This document shows positions 21,357 through 32,335 of a DNA stretch of 64,000 nt, piece by piece. The position numbers and the translations under genes were made by a program. The notes under the pieces are model-generated. The model saw nothing but the letters and a program-made list of their open reading frames with translations. It searched no databases and had not been told where the DNA came from. The stretch is taken from positions 186,001 to 250,000 of the forward strand of contig JAOWBW010001316.1 in the NCBI GenBank assembly GCA_026119855.1. The letters run 5' to 3'. Each line of letters begins with the position of its first letter. Position 1 is the stretch's first letter. The DNA comes from Campanula takesimana. Lineage: Eukaryota > Streptophyta > Magnoliopsida > Asterales > Campanulaceae.

Positions 21357-21577
21357 CTCCCTCCGTTCCAAAGAAGTTGCAACATTGCCATTTAGGGTAT
21401 TTCACAAAAGTTGCAACAATCCAAAAATGTAAGCTTTTTATTATTTTTATAATCCTCCAATCATTCTCTCTCTTCCTCCCAACCACTCATTATTGTTCAC
21501 TCATTCTTAATATAATATTACATCCTTAATTTTCCAACTCCAAAGTAAGTGTTTCAACTTTTCTGGAACGGAGGGAG
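21357..21577 (+). mobile_element. Stowaway MITE, upstream of copy C
   Basis: Ends CTCCCTCCGTTCCAAAG and TTCTGGAACGGAGGGAG, with TA on both sides. It matches the MITE at 8040-8306 in reverse complement at the homologous position. Confidence 0.85.
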
Positions 21578-22206
21578 TATATTTTTTGTTAATCATATGA
21601 GTTACGTCGATATATATACTTTGAAAGCTTGAAACTCATTGATTGACTTTGTAAACATTTGACATTTAAAGACCAGTTCTTATTTAAAATTTATTTGTGA
21701 ACGGTTAAGTTTGAATTCAAAACAATAGTCTTTACAGCGTCACAAAATATGCAGAGAACTGTATATATAATTCAACAGCAACTTGCCCTTTTAAAATTAT
21801 TCTGATTTCTGAATATAATTTATCAGAGATAAAGTTTGACATTCAGATCATTTGAATCATTCTGTAATATCAATAGTATATCATAGTTAGACTTTACACC
21901 TCTCATGAGGTAAAAAAATGATCATCTGATTCATAACATGTTTCACCAAGTCTGTCTGACCTGACTTTAGCCAAACAAATTTAATAATTTCCCAGAAGAG
22001 TCTTGAACATTTCTTATGGCACGGACTTAAACAATACGGCTCAGAAAAAATTCCACTTGAATTAAACTTTTTCGTAAGACTTTTACGATCTTGCAAATAG
22101 TTGTCAATTTAAGACCATGAATATTTGAATTGTTCTTTCAGTTATACTCATTTTAAGACACTGAATATATTTATCAATGGTGGAAGTTTGAATTCCTAAA
22201 TATATA
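21578..22206. other. Upstream flank of copy C
   Basis: Non-coding and collinear with 34203-34920 upstream of copy D and 8307-9900 upstream of copy B. Nothing else is seen. Confidence 0.5.
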
Positions 22207-22485
22207 CTCCCTCCGTCCCAGCAAAAGTGTCACCAATTTTTGGGACACGGGGATTAAGAAAAGGTAGTAGGTGTGTGGTAGAAAATGAAAAGAGAGAATG
22301 AATGGGGTAATAGTAGTGTTGGTTGAATAAAATGAGTGGTGGAAAATGAAGAGAGAGAATGAGTGGGGTAAATAATGTGGTTGATTGAATATAAATATAT
22401 TAAAACATTTCCATTTTAGGTAGTGTCACTTGTGCTGGGACAGACCGAAAAGGAAATAAGTGTCACTTATGCTTGACGGAAGGAG
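22207..22485. mobile_element. Stowaway MITE in the copy C promoter region
   Basis: Ends CTCCCTCCGTCCCAGCAAAA and GCTTGACGGAAGGAG, flanked by TA. Copy D has the empty site (TATATAGTCTTTACT, near 34920). It lies about 100 bases upstream of the TATA box of copy C, so it changes the promoter context of C relative to D. Confidence 0.85.
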
Positions 22486-22526
22486 TAGTCTTTACTAACT
22501 GCACTAAAATCATTTTCATAAGTAAT

Positions 22527-22593
22527 TGACTCATTCATTCATAGGCCAATATAGACTTTTAACTGGTCTCATAGACTTAGAAGCTATAAATAG
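22527..22593 (+). promoter_or_regulatory. Core promoter of BBE-like copy C
   Basis: TGACTCA (22527-22533), CCAAT (22546-22550) and TATA box CTATAAATAG (22584-22593). The same arrangement occurs in copy D. The TATA box abuts an ATG at 22594, so transcription should start downstream of that ATG. Confidence 0.72.
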
Positions 22594-22656
22594 ATGGCCT
22601 CCCATCACTTTTATTCACACAGCAAGAAATCTCATATAGACAAAAAACAACAAATC

Positions 22657-24273
22657 ATGAATACTTCATTCCTAATTTCCTTTTTCTTGGCTACTCTCTT
22701 TTCCAATATTGCATGGGCTACTTCCTCATCTCATCAACATCATCACCATCATCATCATCAGAATCGCCAACAAGAATTTCGCCATTGCCTTACCCTTCAT
22801 GCTGGGAAATCCATTTCACAGCAAATTTACACCCCAAAAAACTCTTCTTTTACACCAATTTGGGAAGCCAATATCAATAATCAACGATTTGACACTCCTT
22901 CAACCCCTCGACCTTTTCTCATTTTGACACCTGTTGATGAATCCCAAATCCAGACCGTCATTCTTTGCTCCAAGAAACAAGACATAAAGCTCAGAATCCG
23001 AGGTGGTGGCCATGATTTCGAGGGTATCTCATCCACTGCAAATGACCCATTTGTCATGCTTGACCTCACTAACATGAGATCAATTAGTGTTGACGTTGCT
23101 AGTAAGACTGCATGGGTTCAAGGTGGTGCCAGTCTAGGCGAACTATACTATAGAATTTCTCAGAAAAGTAGGACTCTTGCCTTTCCGGGAGGTACTTGGT
23201 CTACTGTGGGAGTTGGTGGACTCATTAGTGGAGGAGGGTACGGCACCCTAAATCGAAAATACGGTCTTGCTGCTGATCATGTGCTTGATGCTCGTTTGAT
23301 CGATGTGAATGGAAAAATTCTTAATAGAAAATCCATGGGCGAAGATTTATTTTGGGCCATTAGAGGAGGTGGAGCTTCGAGTTTTGGGGTCATTGTTGCT
23401 TGGAAGTTAAGCTTGGTTGATGTTCCCGAGACTGTCACTGTTTTCGCAAAAACCAAGACTTTAGAACAAAAAGCAACGACCATTTTCCACAAGTGGCAAT
23501 CTTTTGCGCCAAATGCGGATAGAGATTTATTCTTGAGAGCTCAATTAACAACGATTAATTCGGGTGGCGGAAAGAAAACAGTTCTTATTACATTTGATGC
23601 GGTGTTCTTGGGGGGAATCGATAGGCTGCTTCCTTTAATGCAAGAAGGCTTCCCTGAACTTGGCTTGTTGAAAGAAGATTGCACCGAAGTGAGTTATGTT
23701 CAATCCGCTATGGTAATTTCAGCTTTCTCTAGTCAAGCACCACCTCAAACTTTGCTTAATCGAACTGCCACCCCTAAGTTTTCCATAAAAGGCAAATCCG
23801 ACTTCGTGAAGAAGCCGATTTCTATTGAGGGACTTGAAGGGTTGTGGAGGAGGTTCCTCAAAATTGATGTTAGGACGCCAAATTTCATATTGAGTCCCTA
23901 TGGTGGAAGGATGAATGAGATATCAGAGTCGGCCACTCCATTCCCTCATAGAGCTGGGAACCTGTACGTGCTTCTTGAATGGGCTAATTTGGATATGGAA
24001 AGACCGGCATCTGTTAACAGACGAGTTAACTGGATGAGAAGTGTGTATAGTTATTTGGGTCGTTACGTTTCAAGTTCTCCAAGAAGTGCGTACATTAACT
24101 ACCTTGATCTTGACTTGGGAGTAAGCAGCAAAAGCTATGCGGAAGCAAGCATTTGGGGTAGAAGATACTTTGGTGATAATTTTGAGAGATTGGTTCGAGT
24201 GAAGAGCAAAGCTGATCCTGAAAACTTCTTCAGCCATCCACAAAGTATTCCTCCATTTCCATCTTTGCTCTAA
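22657..24273 (+). CDS. BBE-like FAD-linked oxidase, copy C
   Basis: Intact 538-codon secreted flavoprotein. From the chosen start MNTSFLISFF: signal peptide to about residue 21; tract HQHHHHHHHQ directly after; conserved CLTLHAG and CSKKQD cysteines; RGGGHDFEG with the FAD-attachment His; FPGGTWSTVGVGGLISGGGY with Trp and Leu in place of the Cys166 and His174 equivalents; C-terminal BBE domain ending QSIPPFPSLL. A start at 22594 adds 21 residues, but lies directly behind the TATA box and is unlikely to be transcribed. Against A, B and D, the NAT glycosylation site in TLEQNATTIF has become TLEQKATTIF. Nearly identical to copy B including about 1 kb of 3' flank, so a recent duplicate. AATAAA at 24310-24315 is the probable polyadenylation signal. 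The substrate is unknown. Confidence 0.93.
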   Translation: MNTSFLISFFLATLFSNIAWATSSSHQHHHHHHHQNRQQEFRHCLTLHAGKSISQQIYTPKNSSFTPIWEANINNQRFDTPSTPRPFLILTPVDESQIQTVILCSKKQDIKLRIRGGGHDFEGISSTANDPFVMLDLTNMRSISVDVASKTAWVQGGASLGELYYRISQKSRTLAFPGGTWSTVGVGGLISGGGYGTLNRKYGLAADHVLDARLIDVNGKILNRKSMGEDLFWAIRGGGASSFGVIVAWKLSLVDVPETVTVFAKTKTLEQKATTIFHKWQSFAPNADRDLFLRAQLTTINSGGGKKTVLITFDAVFLGGIDRLLPLMQEGFPELGLLKEDCTEVSYVQSAMVISAFSSQAPPQTLLNRTATPKFSIKGKSDFVKKPISIEGLEGLWRRFLKIDVRTPNFILSPYGGRMNEISESATPFPHRAGNLYVLLEWANLDMERPASVNRRVNWMRSVYSYLGRYVSSSPRSAYINYLDLDLGVSSKSYAEASIWGRRYFGDNFERLVRVKSKADPENFFSHPQSIPPFPSLL

Positions 24274-25280
24274 ATGCCAGCAACTTCCCTTTTAGTTTAG
24301 AAGGAAAATAATAAATTGTAACATGATCAATCATTCAATTTGTTTATTTATTTTTTTGTTCTCAATTATTGGCTTAATTAAGAAGCTATTTATTTATTAA
24401 TTTCTCTTGAATTCTTTTTCTTGGTTAAATGAGAATCCAACCTTGTATGTTGAATATGCTTAAGGCGCACATTTTCACACAATTGTGTTTGTGTGCCTGA
24501 GCGCATGTGTATGTGTTGTATTGATTCGCTTTTTGTAGAAAGAGACTATATATCGAACAAGGTGTTCACACATTTAACTTCTTCTTTTTTTCGAAAGTAC
24601 GTTTAACTTCTTTTAAATCTGTGAAAACAATATTTGATTATTTCGGTAACTAAACATATTCAATCCCTTCCAACTACATTCCCCCTTAACTTTTGTAACC
24701 AGTACGTCAACGCATTAAATGATGCCTGAAACCTCCTAATCATTAGATGTGTGAAACCGTCTAATCATTATATGTATTTTCTTTGATGTGATTCTCTTCC
24801 GAATTAGAAGGTGCGAGTACGTGTTTTAGTTCTTGATCAGCAAGAAATCCTGACAGAGATTTTAAACTTTATCAGAGTTGTTCTTCCTACATTTTTCATG
24901 AATACGCCTTGACAATATAATGCAATGCCATAATAATGACAAATAATCTGTTGGAAGGGATGAAATCAAATCTGTTGGAAGGGATGAAATCACGGCAGAT
25001 CGCTTTTATTTGTTATGGGACTGTAAGTCAGATGGTTTAGGTTTCTGATCATACTTCATCTTGCTCTCATTCTGAATTATTATTATTATTTATTTATTTT
25101 TCTGAATTGTTCCCTCAGTCCCTAAATGAATGTCAACATTTCATTTATAGGACATTCTGAAAATATTTGCTTTTTATACAATTAAGTGGCAAGATGCATA
25201 AATATTCTTGTTATTCACTTTCTAAAAATCTAGAGGAAAATATAGATTTATACCCCCGTACTTAGGTCTAAGATGCAGAT
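24274..25280. other. 3' flank of copy C
   Basis: Non-coding and almost identical to 11628-12680 downstream of copy B, apart from a shortened ATT tract. It contains AATAAA at 24310-24315. It ends with the GAT target of the CACTA insertion. Confidence 0.6.
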
Positions 25281-25940
25281 CACTACTAGAAAATAGCCGA
25301 GTACTGACGGACGTATACGTCACTAAGTGATATAATCCGTCACTAAAGTTAAGGTTCTGACGGAGGTAAATGGTCAGTTTTCCGTCACAAAAGTTTGGTC
25401 AGTAATACTGACGGAGTGAAAATCGTCACACGTAGTGACGGCCCGGCATCATCCGTCAGTATGTTTATGTCCGTCACAAACGTATTTCCGTCACAATTTT
25501 CTGACCATAGTCGTCACAAATTTGACGTCGGTAACAGTGAAAAATTAAGCAATAGAACTGACGGAAGTCCGTCAGAAATTTTATTTTAATTAGCTTTTTT
25601 TATTATTATTATAGACTTATTTTGCTACATTATTAATTCCAATAAACAAAAGTATTAAATAGAGTAAACATTAAAGACTACCAGAAGTTATAGCATTTCT
25701 TAAATGCAAAGTACACACCACAGATACTACCATAAGTTCAAAATACTACAAACCATGAGTATCAAACAGCAATTGTGCCAGACCATGTACCAACAAGCAG
25801 TACCAGACCACATGGTTCAAATGTTCAAGTACCAAAAAACTACAAGTACTAGACCTTGCTGAAGTTGATAATTAACACCAAATGTACTAGACCATGTACC
25901 AAAAAAGCATTAGCAGACCACATAATTCTTAGGCTTCAAA

Positions 25941-26470
25941 CTAAATATTACCACTGCGACGATCAGCATTGTTATTCAAGAAGCGAGATACGGTTCCTGC
26001 TGACCTTCCTGACCTTTGTGTTGAACCTGAGCTGCTGGGCTGGTGGTGCAGCTGGCCTTGCTGAATAGCATCCATGAGCTGGGCAAACTGCTGTTGAGAT
26101 GTTTGCTCTTGTCGCTTCAATTGCTGGCTTTGTTGATCCATTTGGCTTTGCCTTTGTCGTGTCACTTCATCACGATGCCTTCGCTCCTCTTGCCATTCTT
26201 GTTGCTGCTCATCAAGTCGCTGAGTTAAAGCTTCAATTAATTAATCTTTATCCGTATCAACCGTAGATGTTCCCGCTGTGAAGTGATGAGAGGAGCGACT
26301 TTTACGAGGAAGGTTGAGGAATCCAAGGGCCTTATCTCCAAATCCTGGTACACGCTCTCCTCTAAACTGCTTTCCTTCAGACGATATAGATACCCATGTT
26401 TCAGACTTGAAGGGAATACGAACATTGGTGGTATCAGTATCATCGATGATTCCTTTAATAAGTGCTTCAA
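25941..26470 (-). pseudogene. CACTA transposase C-terminal remnant
   Basis: Two open pieces (26237-26470 and 25941-26165) separated by frame changes. The second is very Gln/Arg-rich and coiled-coil-like (QLKRQEQTSQQQFAQL), followed by a Ser/Gly-rich tail. This resembles the tail of plant En/Spm-type transposase proteins, but the match is by composition and context. It is not functional. Confidence 0.5.
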
Positions 26471-26518
26471 CCCGAGCAGTTTGAATATACTTATCCTGTC
26501 ACAATCATAAATTTAGTA

Positions 26519-26620
26519 CTACTTCCGTCCCTAAATGAATTCCCGAAATATTTACAAATTTACTCTTGGCCAAGAGCAAATTTAAAATTTTTACGGACAT
26601 TCATTTCAGGACAGAGGGAG
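26519..26620. mobile_element. Small Stowaway-like MITE inside CACTA
   Basis: Ends CTACTTCCGTCCCTAAATGA and TCATTTCAGGACAGAGGGAG, flanked by TA on both sides; 102 bases. Confidence 0.7.
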
Positions 26621-27464
26621 TATCATTTTAAATATCAACACCAGGCAAGTGACAAGGAAAAAGTCAAATCTAGCATCTATAAGAAGTATAATTGTGATCC
26701 CTTGCACATGAGAGTATTTAACAAAAAGATCTTGGTGAATGAACTCTACCCATTTTGGACTTGATACTTCATATAGTAAATCATAGTTATGCACATGGCT
26801 TATCATTTAACATTCCTGATTACTTCATGGCCATTTTTGCACATAATACTTCACATAGGCATATGGAATAAAATTAAACCTTTCTAACTAATGGCACCTA
26901 CACCAAACTTATTTGTGTCTAAGGAGCTGGTAAATCATCATAGGGCTTGTTTTAACATAGCCAAAATACTACTCATAAGGAAAATAATTAGAGTAATGAA
27001 GGGGATGGAAACCAGAATAAGATCAGGAGATAAATTCAAGCTGGCCGGAAGGAGTATAACTGTATAATATTATAGAGAAGAATACACATATGATAGATTT
27101 GTGATGAACATGAATTCATCTCCTGGGATGAGATCAGGAGATGAATTCATGCTCATGATAAATCTATCATACACTGAGATGTGTTCATAAATATTAAAAA
27201 GCATAAATCAGTGTTTCCTGTGAAGCATGGCTTTATTCATGACAGTATCAAAATTTCCATGCTTTGTTTGTCCAATTTTATTTTCCAGAGATAATTATGA
27301 TAGTTAATGAACTCTAAGGCTTGATAGATTTAGTGCAACAGTACATACCCTTGCAAATGTGTCAAAACTACCAGTAGCAATCACAGTACCCATATATTAC
27401 ACTACTAGTTATAAAAGCTGATTAGAACTTACATATGCAGCCTTGTGTATGGGGCTAGCCCATT

Positions 27465-27899
27465 CTAGCTCTGAGCTACCTTCAACCCGCCTGGTATGTG
27501 TGGCAACATAAACATCCCCTGGATCAACTTGAGCACCATACTTTTTACGCTACAACCATATAATAGTTTCAGAATCTTGAAAAATTCACTAAAAAATTCA
27601 CTACAGACAATATAACAAACAGAAGGTATTCTTTGCCTTTTAATGAAAAAAGTAACACTATACCATACGATACAAGTGAGTACTCTGGTTAAGCGACCCC
27701 CCTGTGTTCTTATTACCCCCAGGGGCGACAATTTTTTACATGGACACCTAATCTTGTCATCACGTATACATTGAGGATGTGATCTAGCAAAATCTATAAA
27801 ATGTTTCACCCCTACTTGAAATTGTTCCGTAATACCCCTACCACCTGGAATCCTTCGATTATCCATCCAACTACGATCTTCCATAATGACCTCCTGCAA
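27465..27899 (-). pseudogene. CACTA transposase-associated domain remnant
   Basis: The start MEDRSWMDNRRIPGG, followed by GVKHFIDFARSHPQ and KIRCPCKK, matches the N-terminal transposase-associated domain that precedes plant CACTA transposases (DRSWM...F..FA...IRCPC). After IRCPC the expected continuation moves to another frame, and no catalytic domain follows. It fixes the element's coding strand as minus. Confidence 0.75.
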
Positions 27900-28503
27900 T
27901 TTTTACTAGTTTAAATTTTCCAAAAGAAAACACCCCCAATTAAAACTTAAACAATTTGAAGTATGCTTTACTTTCTTTTTTTTTAAATGACTTGATTTTA
28001 ACCATAAAAAATTGAATGTTTCACATACAAATAACCATTTTCATCCAACTAAACATGTAACAAAAAACGCTTAGACATCAGACTACATACAACAATAAGG
28101 AGGTTTTGATAAACAAAAAACAAAAAATCAACTATTTGAAGATTTTCAATAAATATGTGTAGATTTCCTTGCAAATTACATGATATATTCATATCCTGTA
28201 ACCCTCAAACAGGCAGTGAACATGAAACAAAAAACAAGATCCCTCAAACAGAAACTAATTTTTTTTCAATAAACTAAAAATCCACTATTTGCAGATTTTC
28301 AATAAAAATGTGCAGAATTCCTTGCAAAATACATGATATACTCAGATACTAGAGCCTTTATTTTTTATTTTTTTTGAAAACGTTACCTTAACAATAACGA
28401 TGCCAGAAAGCGTGCCTGTTAATTCGTCGGTGAGGTCGCCGGAGATGCCCAATCGATAACCTAAATGATAACACAAACACATAACTTGTTGGACATTTGA
28501 ATG

Positions 28504-29269
28504 TGTAACGGAGGAGGAATATTGTGGTCAAGTAATGGTATGAGGTCAAGTTGTAAAATGTGGCAAGTTGCCAAAGTGTGGCAAGTTGGAAATGTGTGGC
28601 AAGTTGAAAACTGTGGCAAGTTAGCAAAGTGTGGCAAGTTGGAAAGTGTGGCAGGTTGCAAAGTGTGGCAGGTTGGCAAAGTGTGACAGGTTGGCAAGTG
28701 TGGCAGGTTGGCTAAGTGTGGTAGGTTGGAAAATGCGGTCAAGTAGAAGAAGGGTGTGCGGTCATGTCGAAGAGAGAGATGCGGTCAAGTTGGGTCTATT
28801 GTGGTCGAGTTTGGGGTGAGGTCGAAACAGAAGGGCTTAGTGGTAAATTCGTTAAGAGATCACATGGAAGGCTCGTGAGGTTGTTGGAAGCATGTGAAGA
28901 GCTCGTGAGTTTGTTAAGAGCACGTGACCACGTGAAGAACTCGTGAGGCGATTATTCCCCAACAACTTGCACATGGAATCCCAACAACTTGCACATGGAA
29001 TCCCCTATAAAAGAGGCACAAGAGGCGTGATTGAGTGTGAATGATTTGACTATTTTCATATTCTTAGTTTGTTCTTAGCTATAGCTTAGTGGTAGTTTTT
29101 CTTCTTCATAGTTTAACTATAGCTCAATATTAATATTCTAGCTTAGTTTCCATAGTTTAATCTTAAATTACTAGTTGATTATTCTGTTATTGTTGTAATT
29201 GTTGCTCGGTTAATCGAATTTAGTTTCAATTCCCATTTTCGCATTTGTGATTAGATCTCATCTGTTACA
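28504..29269 (+). repeat. 5' LTR with short tandem array
   Basis: 766 bases. At 28558-28740 it holds about ten units of the type GTGTGGCAAGTTGGAAA. The array and its surroundings (about 276 bases) are absent from the 3' LTR. Confidence 0.85.
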
Positions 29270-29321
29270 AATTGGTATCAGAGCACTCGATCCCCGGCTG
29301 CTTCTGCATACTCTAATAATC

Positions 29322-31547
29322 ATGGAGGAAACATGGTGGACGGAATTGCACAGGCGATTGGAAGGAAATGATAAACAAAGGAAAGAATTTAGTGTGAAGA
29401 CTGGAGTAGAAAGGAAGCCCGATGCAATCGAAGGTAACATGGCAGAAATGAGGAATGGCATCTTAGATCTCAAATTTGAGATGAGGAGTATGCGATCTGT
29501 GATGGAGAAGATTTGCTCTCAGCTGGAAAATGACCAGAGGCCTATGGGAGATACAAGCCACGATGAAGATACACCTATGGGGGAGGTGAGAGCCATCCTA
29601 GAAGGGTCAAGTTGTTACAATACTCAGATTGAGGTCCTCAACGGACATGCTTCTACAACAATGACGGATGGATCTAGGTTGAATGAGTTGGAGATAATCG
29701 GCAAAGGATGGGAGAAAATGGAGGGTCGACTTGCGGAGATGAAGACGTCGATCAATTCTATGTTGGCGAATTTGGATTCAAGTCGTGACAATGGCACAAG
29801 GATTGCAAGAATTTATGATCCAAGCAACGAGTTGGAAGTTAGGTACTCTAATTTCTCTCCTTATGATCATGTTTCTTCTCCATTTAATCCCAGTATGTCT
29901 TATACACATACCCAAAAGCCACCTACATCTCTTATCAATGCTACTACCCAGATCCCTAACTTTCAAACCTATGGCCAAAACACTCATTATACACAATCCT
30001 ATTTTCCAACCCCGAACCAATTTGCAAATCCATACATATCACATATCAAATCTAATGTCCAGATTCATACTCCCTATTATAATGTTCAAACTGAATCTGA
30101 GAAAATGATTGAAGATTGGTCGGGAAATGTCCAATTGAGCTCGAGTCACATGGAATTAAGTGTTAGTTCTGGTGAATCACATGAATTGGAAGAGAGCAAG
30201 GAAACTAATAATTTAGATCATGATGTTGTCGTTAATGAGTTTGATGAGAAGGAGAGAATTTGCTTTAGTGAATTGTCGACTCAAAGTGAAAAGTTCAAAC
30301 TTATTGAGATTGTTAATGTCCAGGAGGAAAATGATGGTATCAATTCTACTTTTCATAATGGATGTACGGAGGAGGCGAGGATAAATTTTGTTGAGATCCC
30401 CAGTTATGATCTTAGTTTATGGTATGATTTATGGGATCCAAGAGGTATTTACACCAAAACTGCAAGTATTGGAGTTGTGGTAGGACAACTAAGTCTCTCA
30501 ACACCACCAACTCCACCTCCACCCCCACTTCCACTTCCACTTCAAGCTCAGTCGAATCACTGGACTATTGAAGGTGGTGTCTTCAAGGAGAATTTTAAGA
30601 AATTTGATTCTATGGTTGAAGAGTTTGATGGGAAGGGGAGTCTTGGTTTCCATTATTTGTTTGTGCAAAATGAAGGGATTGAGGATGCTTGTCGATTAAT
30701 TGAATCGAAGTCCTCTTTGGAGTTCAATTCGTGGAGCTATTGGATGGGTAAATGGGTGAAGTTGAAATGGTTACTTGTTGTGCAATATTTGTTTGATGAA
30801 ATATCTTTGAGAGGTGAAGTCTTATGGTTTAAAAAGATTTCTCGTTATGATCAGTCACGAGACTTGTTTCTAGGAAGAAGGAAGGTCAAAATGAAGAAAT
30901 ATATGTCTCAAAATAAGATAGACTATGGTGTGGCAGATTTTGAAAGTTTCCAGCAGAGCTTAAAGCTTACATCAGACAAGAACGACGTAACAATAAGGTT
31001 GTTTGATCCTGAGGGTGGTGATACCTTTGGTGTTTCAGCTTTGGAAATCAGTAACATTTCTTGTGAGGTACTGGCTACATATGGAGGTGCCAGTGAAATA
31101 ATTCTCCTACAGGTGAACGCATTGTATATCGAACTGCAGACTCCTTATAGTGTGGTGGTTTTTTCTGGGTTTGAGAAAAGCTTAATGTTTACCTCTGAAG
31201 ATCATGAGGTTGAAATATTAGTTGGAGAAGATTCTAGACTACAGATTACAAAAAAGAAGCTGGAATTCAATTTGCTCTTAGGCAGTGATGATTGGCTTGC
31301 TGCAACTTTTAAGAAACTAATTAGAGATGAACCAATGGTTACCATCTACCCTGATGAAAATGTTGTCTTAGGTGCTGTTATTCAGGCTTGTGTTCGGGTT
31401 GGTGATGTTATTGTTGTTTGTGGTAGATCAACTCAAATTTTAGAGGTGCAGCAGGTGACTTCAAAAGAGCAGGATTTCTTTACCGGGAAGGAGCTGTGGA
31501 AGAGCAGGTGGTTGATTACAGTGCAGTTATTAAGGCATCAAATTTGA
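29322..31547 (+). CDS. Retrotransposon ORF1, unknown 741-residue protein
   Basis: The start is set at the first ATG after the primer-binding site (MEETWWTELHRRLEGNDKQR), because an in-frame upstream ATG at 29247 lies in the LTR. The N-terminal about 100 residues are charged and helical, as in plant gag leaders. The middle is rich in Ser, Thr and acidic residues with a proline run (TPPTPPPPPLPLPLQ). Near residues 670-695 the stretch YPDENVVLGAVIQA resembles the Hsp70 motif NPDEAVALGAAIQ, a possible trace of a captured host gene, though this is weak. No enzymatic motif is seen. A long open frame in an element without pol suggests that it is maintained or young. Confidence 0.6.
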   Translation: MEETWWTELHRRLEGNDKQRKEFSVKTGVERKPDAIEGNMAEMRNGILDLKFEMRSMRSVMEKICSQLENDQRPMGDTSHDEDTPMGEVRAILEGSSCYNTQIEVLNGHASTTMTDGSRLNELEIIGKGWEKMEGRLAEMKTSINSMLANLDSSRDNGTRIARIYDPSNELEVRYSNFSPYDHVSSPFNPSMSYTHTQKPPTSLINATTQIPNFQTYGQNTHYTQSYFPTPNQFANPYISHIKSNVQIHTPYYNVQTESEKMIEDWSGNVQLSSSHMELSVSSGESHELEESKETNNLDHDVVVNEFDEKERICFSELSTQSEKFKLIEIVNVQEENDGINSTFHNGCTEEARINFVEIPSYDLSLWYDLWDPRGIYTKTASIGVVVGQLSLSTPPTPPPPPLPLPLQAQSNHWTIEGGVFKENFKKFDSMVEEFDGKGSLGFHYLFVQNEGIEDACRLIESKSSLEFNSWSYWMGKWVKLKWLLVVQYLFDEISLRGEVLWFKKISRYDQSRDLFLGRRKVKMKKYMSQNKIDYGVADFESFQQSLKLTSDKNDVTIRLFDPEGGDTFGVSALEISNISCEVLATYGGASEIILLQVNALYIELQTPYSVVVFSGFEKSLMFTSEDHEVEILVGEDSRLQITKKKLEFNLLLGSDDWLAATFKKLIRDEPMVTIYPDENVVLGAVIQACVRVGDVIVVCGRSTQILEVQQVTSKEQDFFTGKELWKSRWLITVQLLRHQI

Positions 31548-32335
31548 GTGGTAAAAGCAATGGGAAGGTGCATAAGTCCATTAACCAACCTTGGTACTGG
31601 ATTCAGGATTATGAAGGAGAGAGAACAAGGACCAAGCGTACAAATTTGTTGGGCAAGGGTGTGCCAATACTTCAATGGGCATTGTTTGCTTTCGCCAAGA
31701 GTAGGTTGAATAGGAAATTTAACTCTTATCTTCGCTTTAACATAGTGAGGCCAAAGAAGATGGTGGTCTATTGTGATGACGTGAGTGATGCCCAGTTTGA
31801 TTTGCTTTTAAATGAGGATTTATCCAGCTTGAAAATCTTAAATGATGTGAAACACTACAAGGCTTTATGGGGCAAACACTGTATATTCTCTGATGAAAAG
31901 CTGGAAATAATTCTATCAGTTTACTATGTTGACCTTGTTGCTTACAAGAGTTATCTGTATCTTGATAATGTTATGAAGCTGCAAGTTAGTGATCGCACTC
32001 CATCACAAGGATGCTACTTGGGAAGGCTCGGTATCGTTTTCTTCCAGTTGCGGATTCTTATCGAGGGAAACAAAATGACCATTAGTGCGGTCAAGAGGGG
32101 GATATTTGCGGTCAACATGGGGGTGCGGTCAAGATGGAGGTTCGGTCAAGATAGAGATGAAGGTGCGGTCAAGATAGAGATGGAGGTGCGGTCGATTTCT
32201 TACCTTGAGGACAAGGTAAATTTAAGGGGAAGGGATTGTAACGGAGGAGGAATATTGTGGTCAAGTAATGGGGTGAGGTCGAAACAGAAGGGCTTAGTGG
32301 TAAATTCGTTAAGAGATCACATGGAAGGCTCGTGA
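31496..32335 (+). CDS. Retrotransposon ORF2, unknown protein
   Basis: Overlaps the end of ORF1 by 52 bases in the -1 frame and runs into the 3' LTR. It could be the C-terminal part of ORF1 separated by a 1-base indel, or be expressed by frameshifting; no classical slippery heptamer is evident. The tail encodes repeated GAVKIEMEVRS-like units from a DNA repeat (GTGCGGTCAAGATAGAGATG, about 32080-32200). No family is recognised. Confidence 0.45.
   Translation: MEEQVVDYSAVIKASNLSGKSNGKVHKSINQPWYWIQDYEGERTRTKRTNLLGKGVPILQWALFAFAKSRLNRKFNSYLRFNIVRPKKMVVYCDDVSDAQFDLLLNEDLSSLKILNDVKHYKALWGKHCIFSDEKLEIILSVYYVDLVAYKSYLYLDNVMKLQVSDRTPSQGCYLGRLGIVFFQLRILIEGNKMTISAVKRGIFAVNMGVRSRWRFGQDRDEGAVKIEMEVRSISYLEDKVNLRGRDCNGGGILWSSNGVRSKQKGLVVNSLRDHMEGS

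Noticed and set aside
22881..23075. Antisense open frames inside the BBE-like genes
   Set aside because: They recur at the same place in every copy as shadows of the real frame, with no promoter or known domain.
28558..28740. Regular short repeats resembling a CRISPR array
   Set aside because: Units are contiguous without unique spacers, lie inside an LTR, and the genome is eukaryotic.
31080..31420. Captured Hsp70 gene in the nested LTR element
   Set aside because: Only one short motif matches well, and the order of other weakly similar pieces is wrong; kept as a hint, not as a call.
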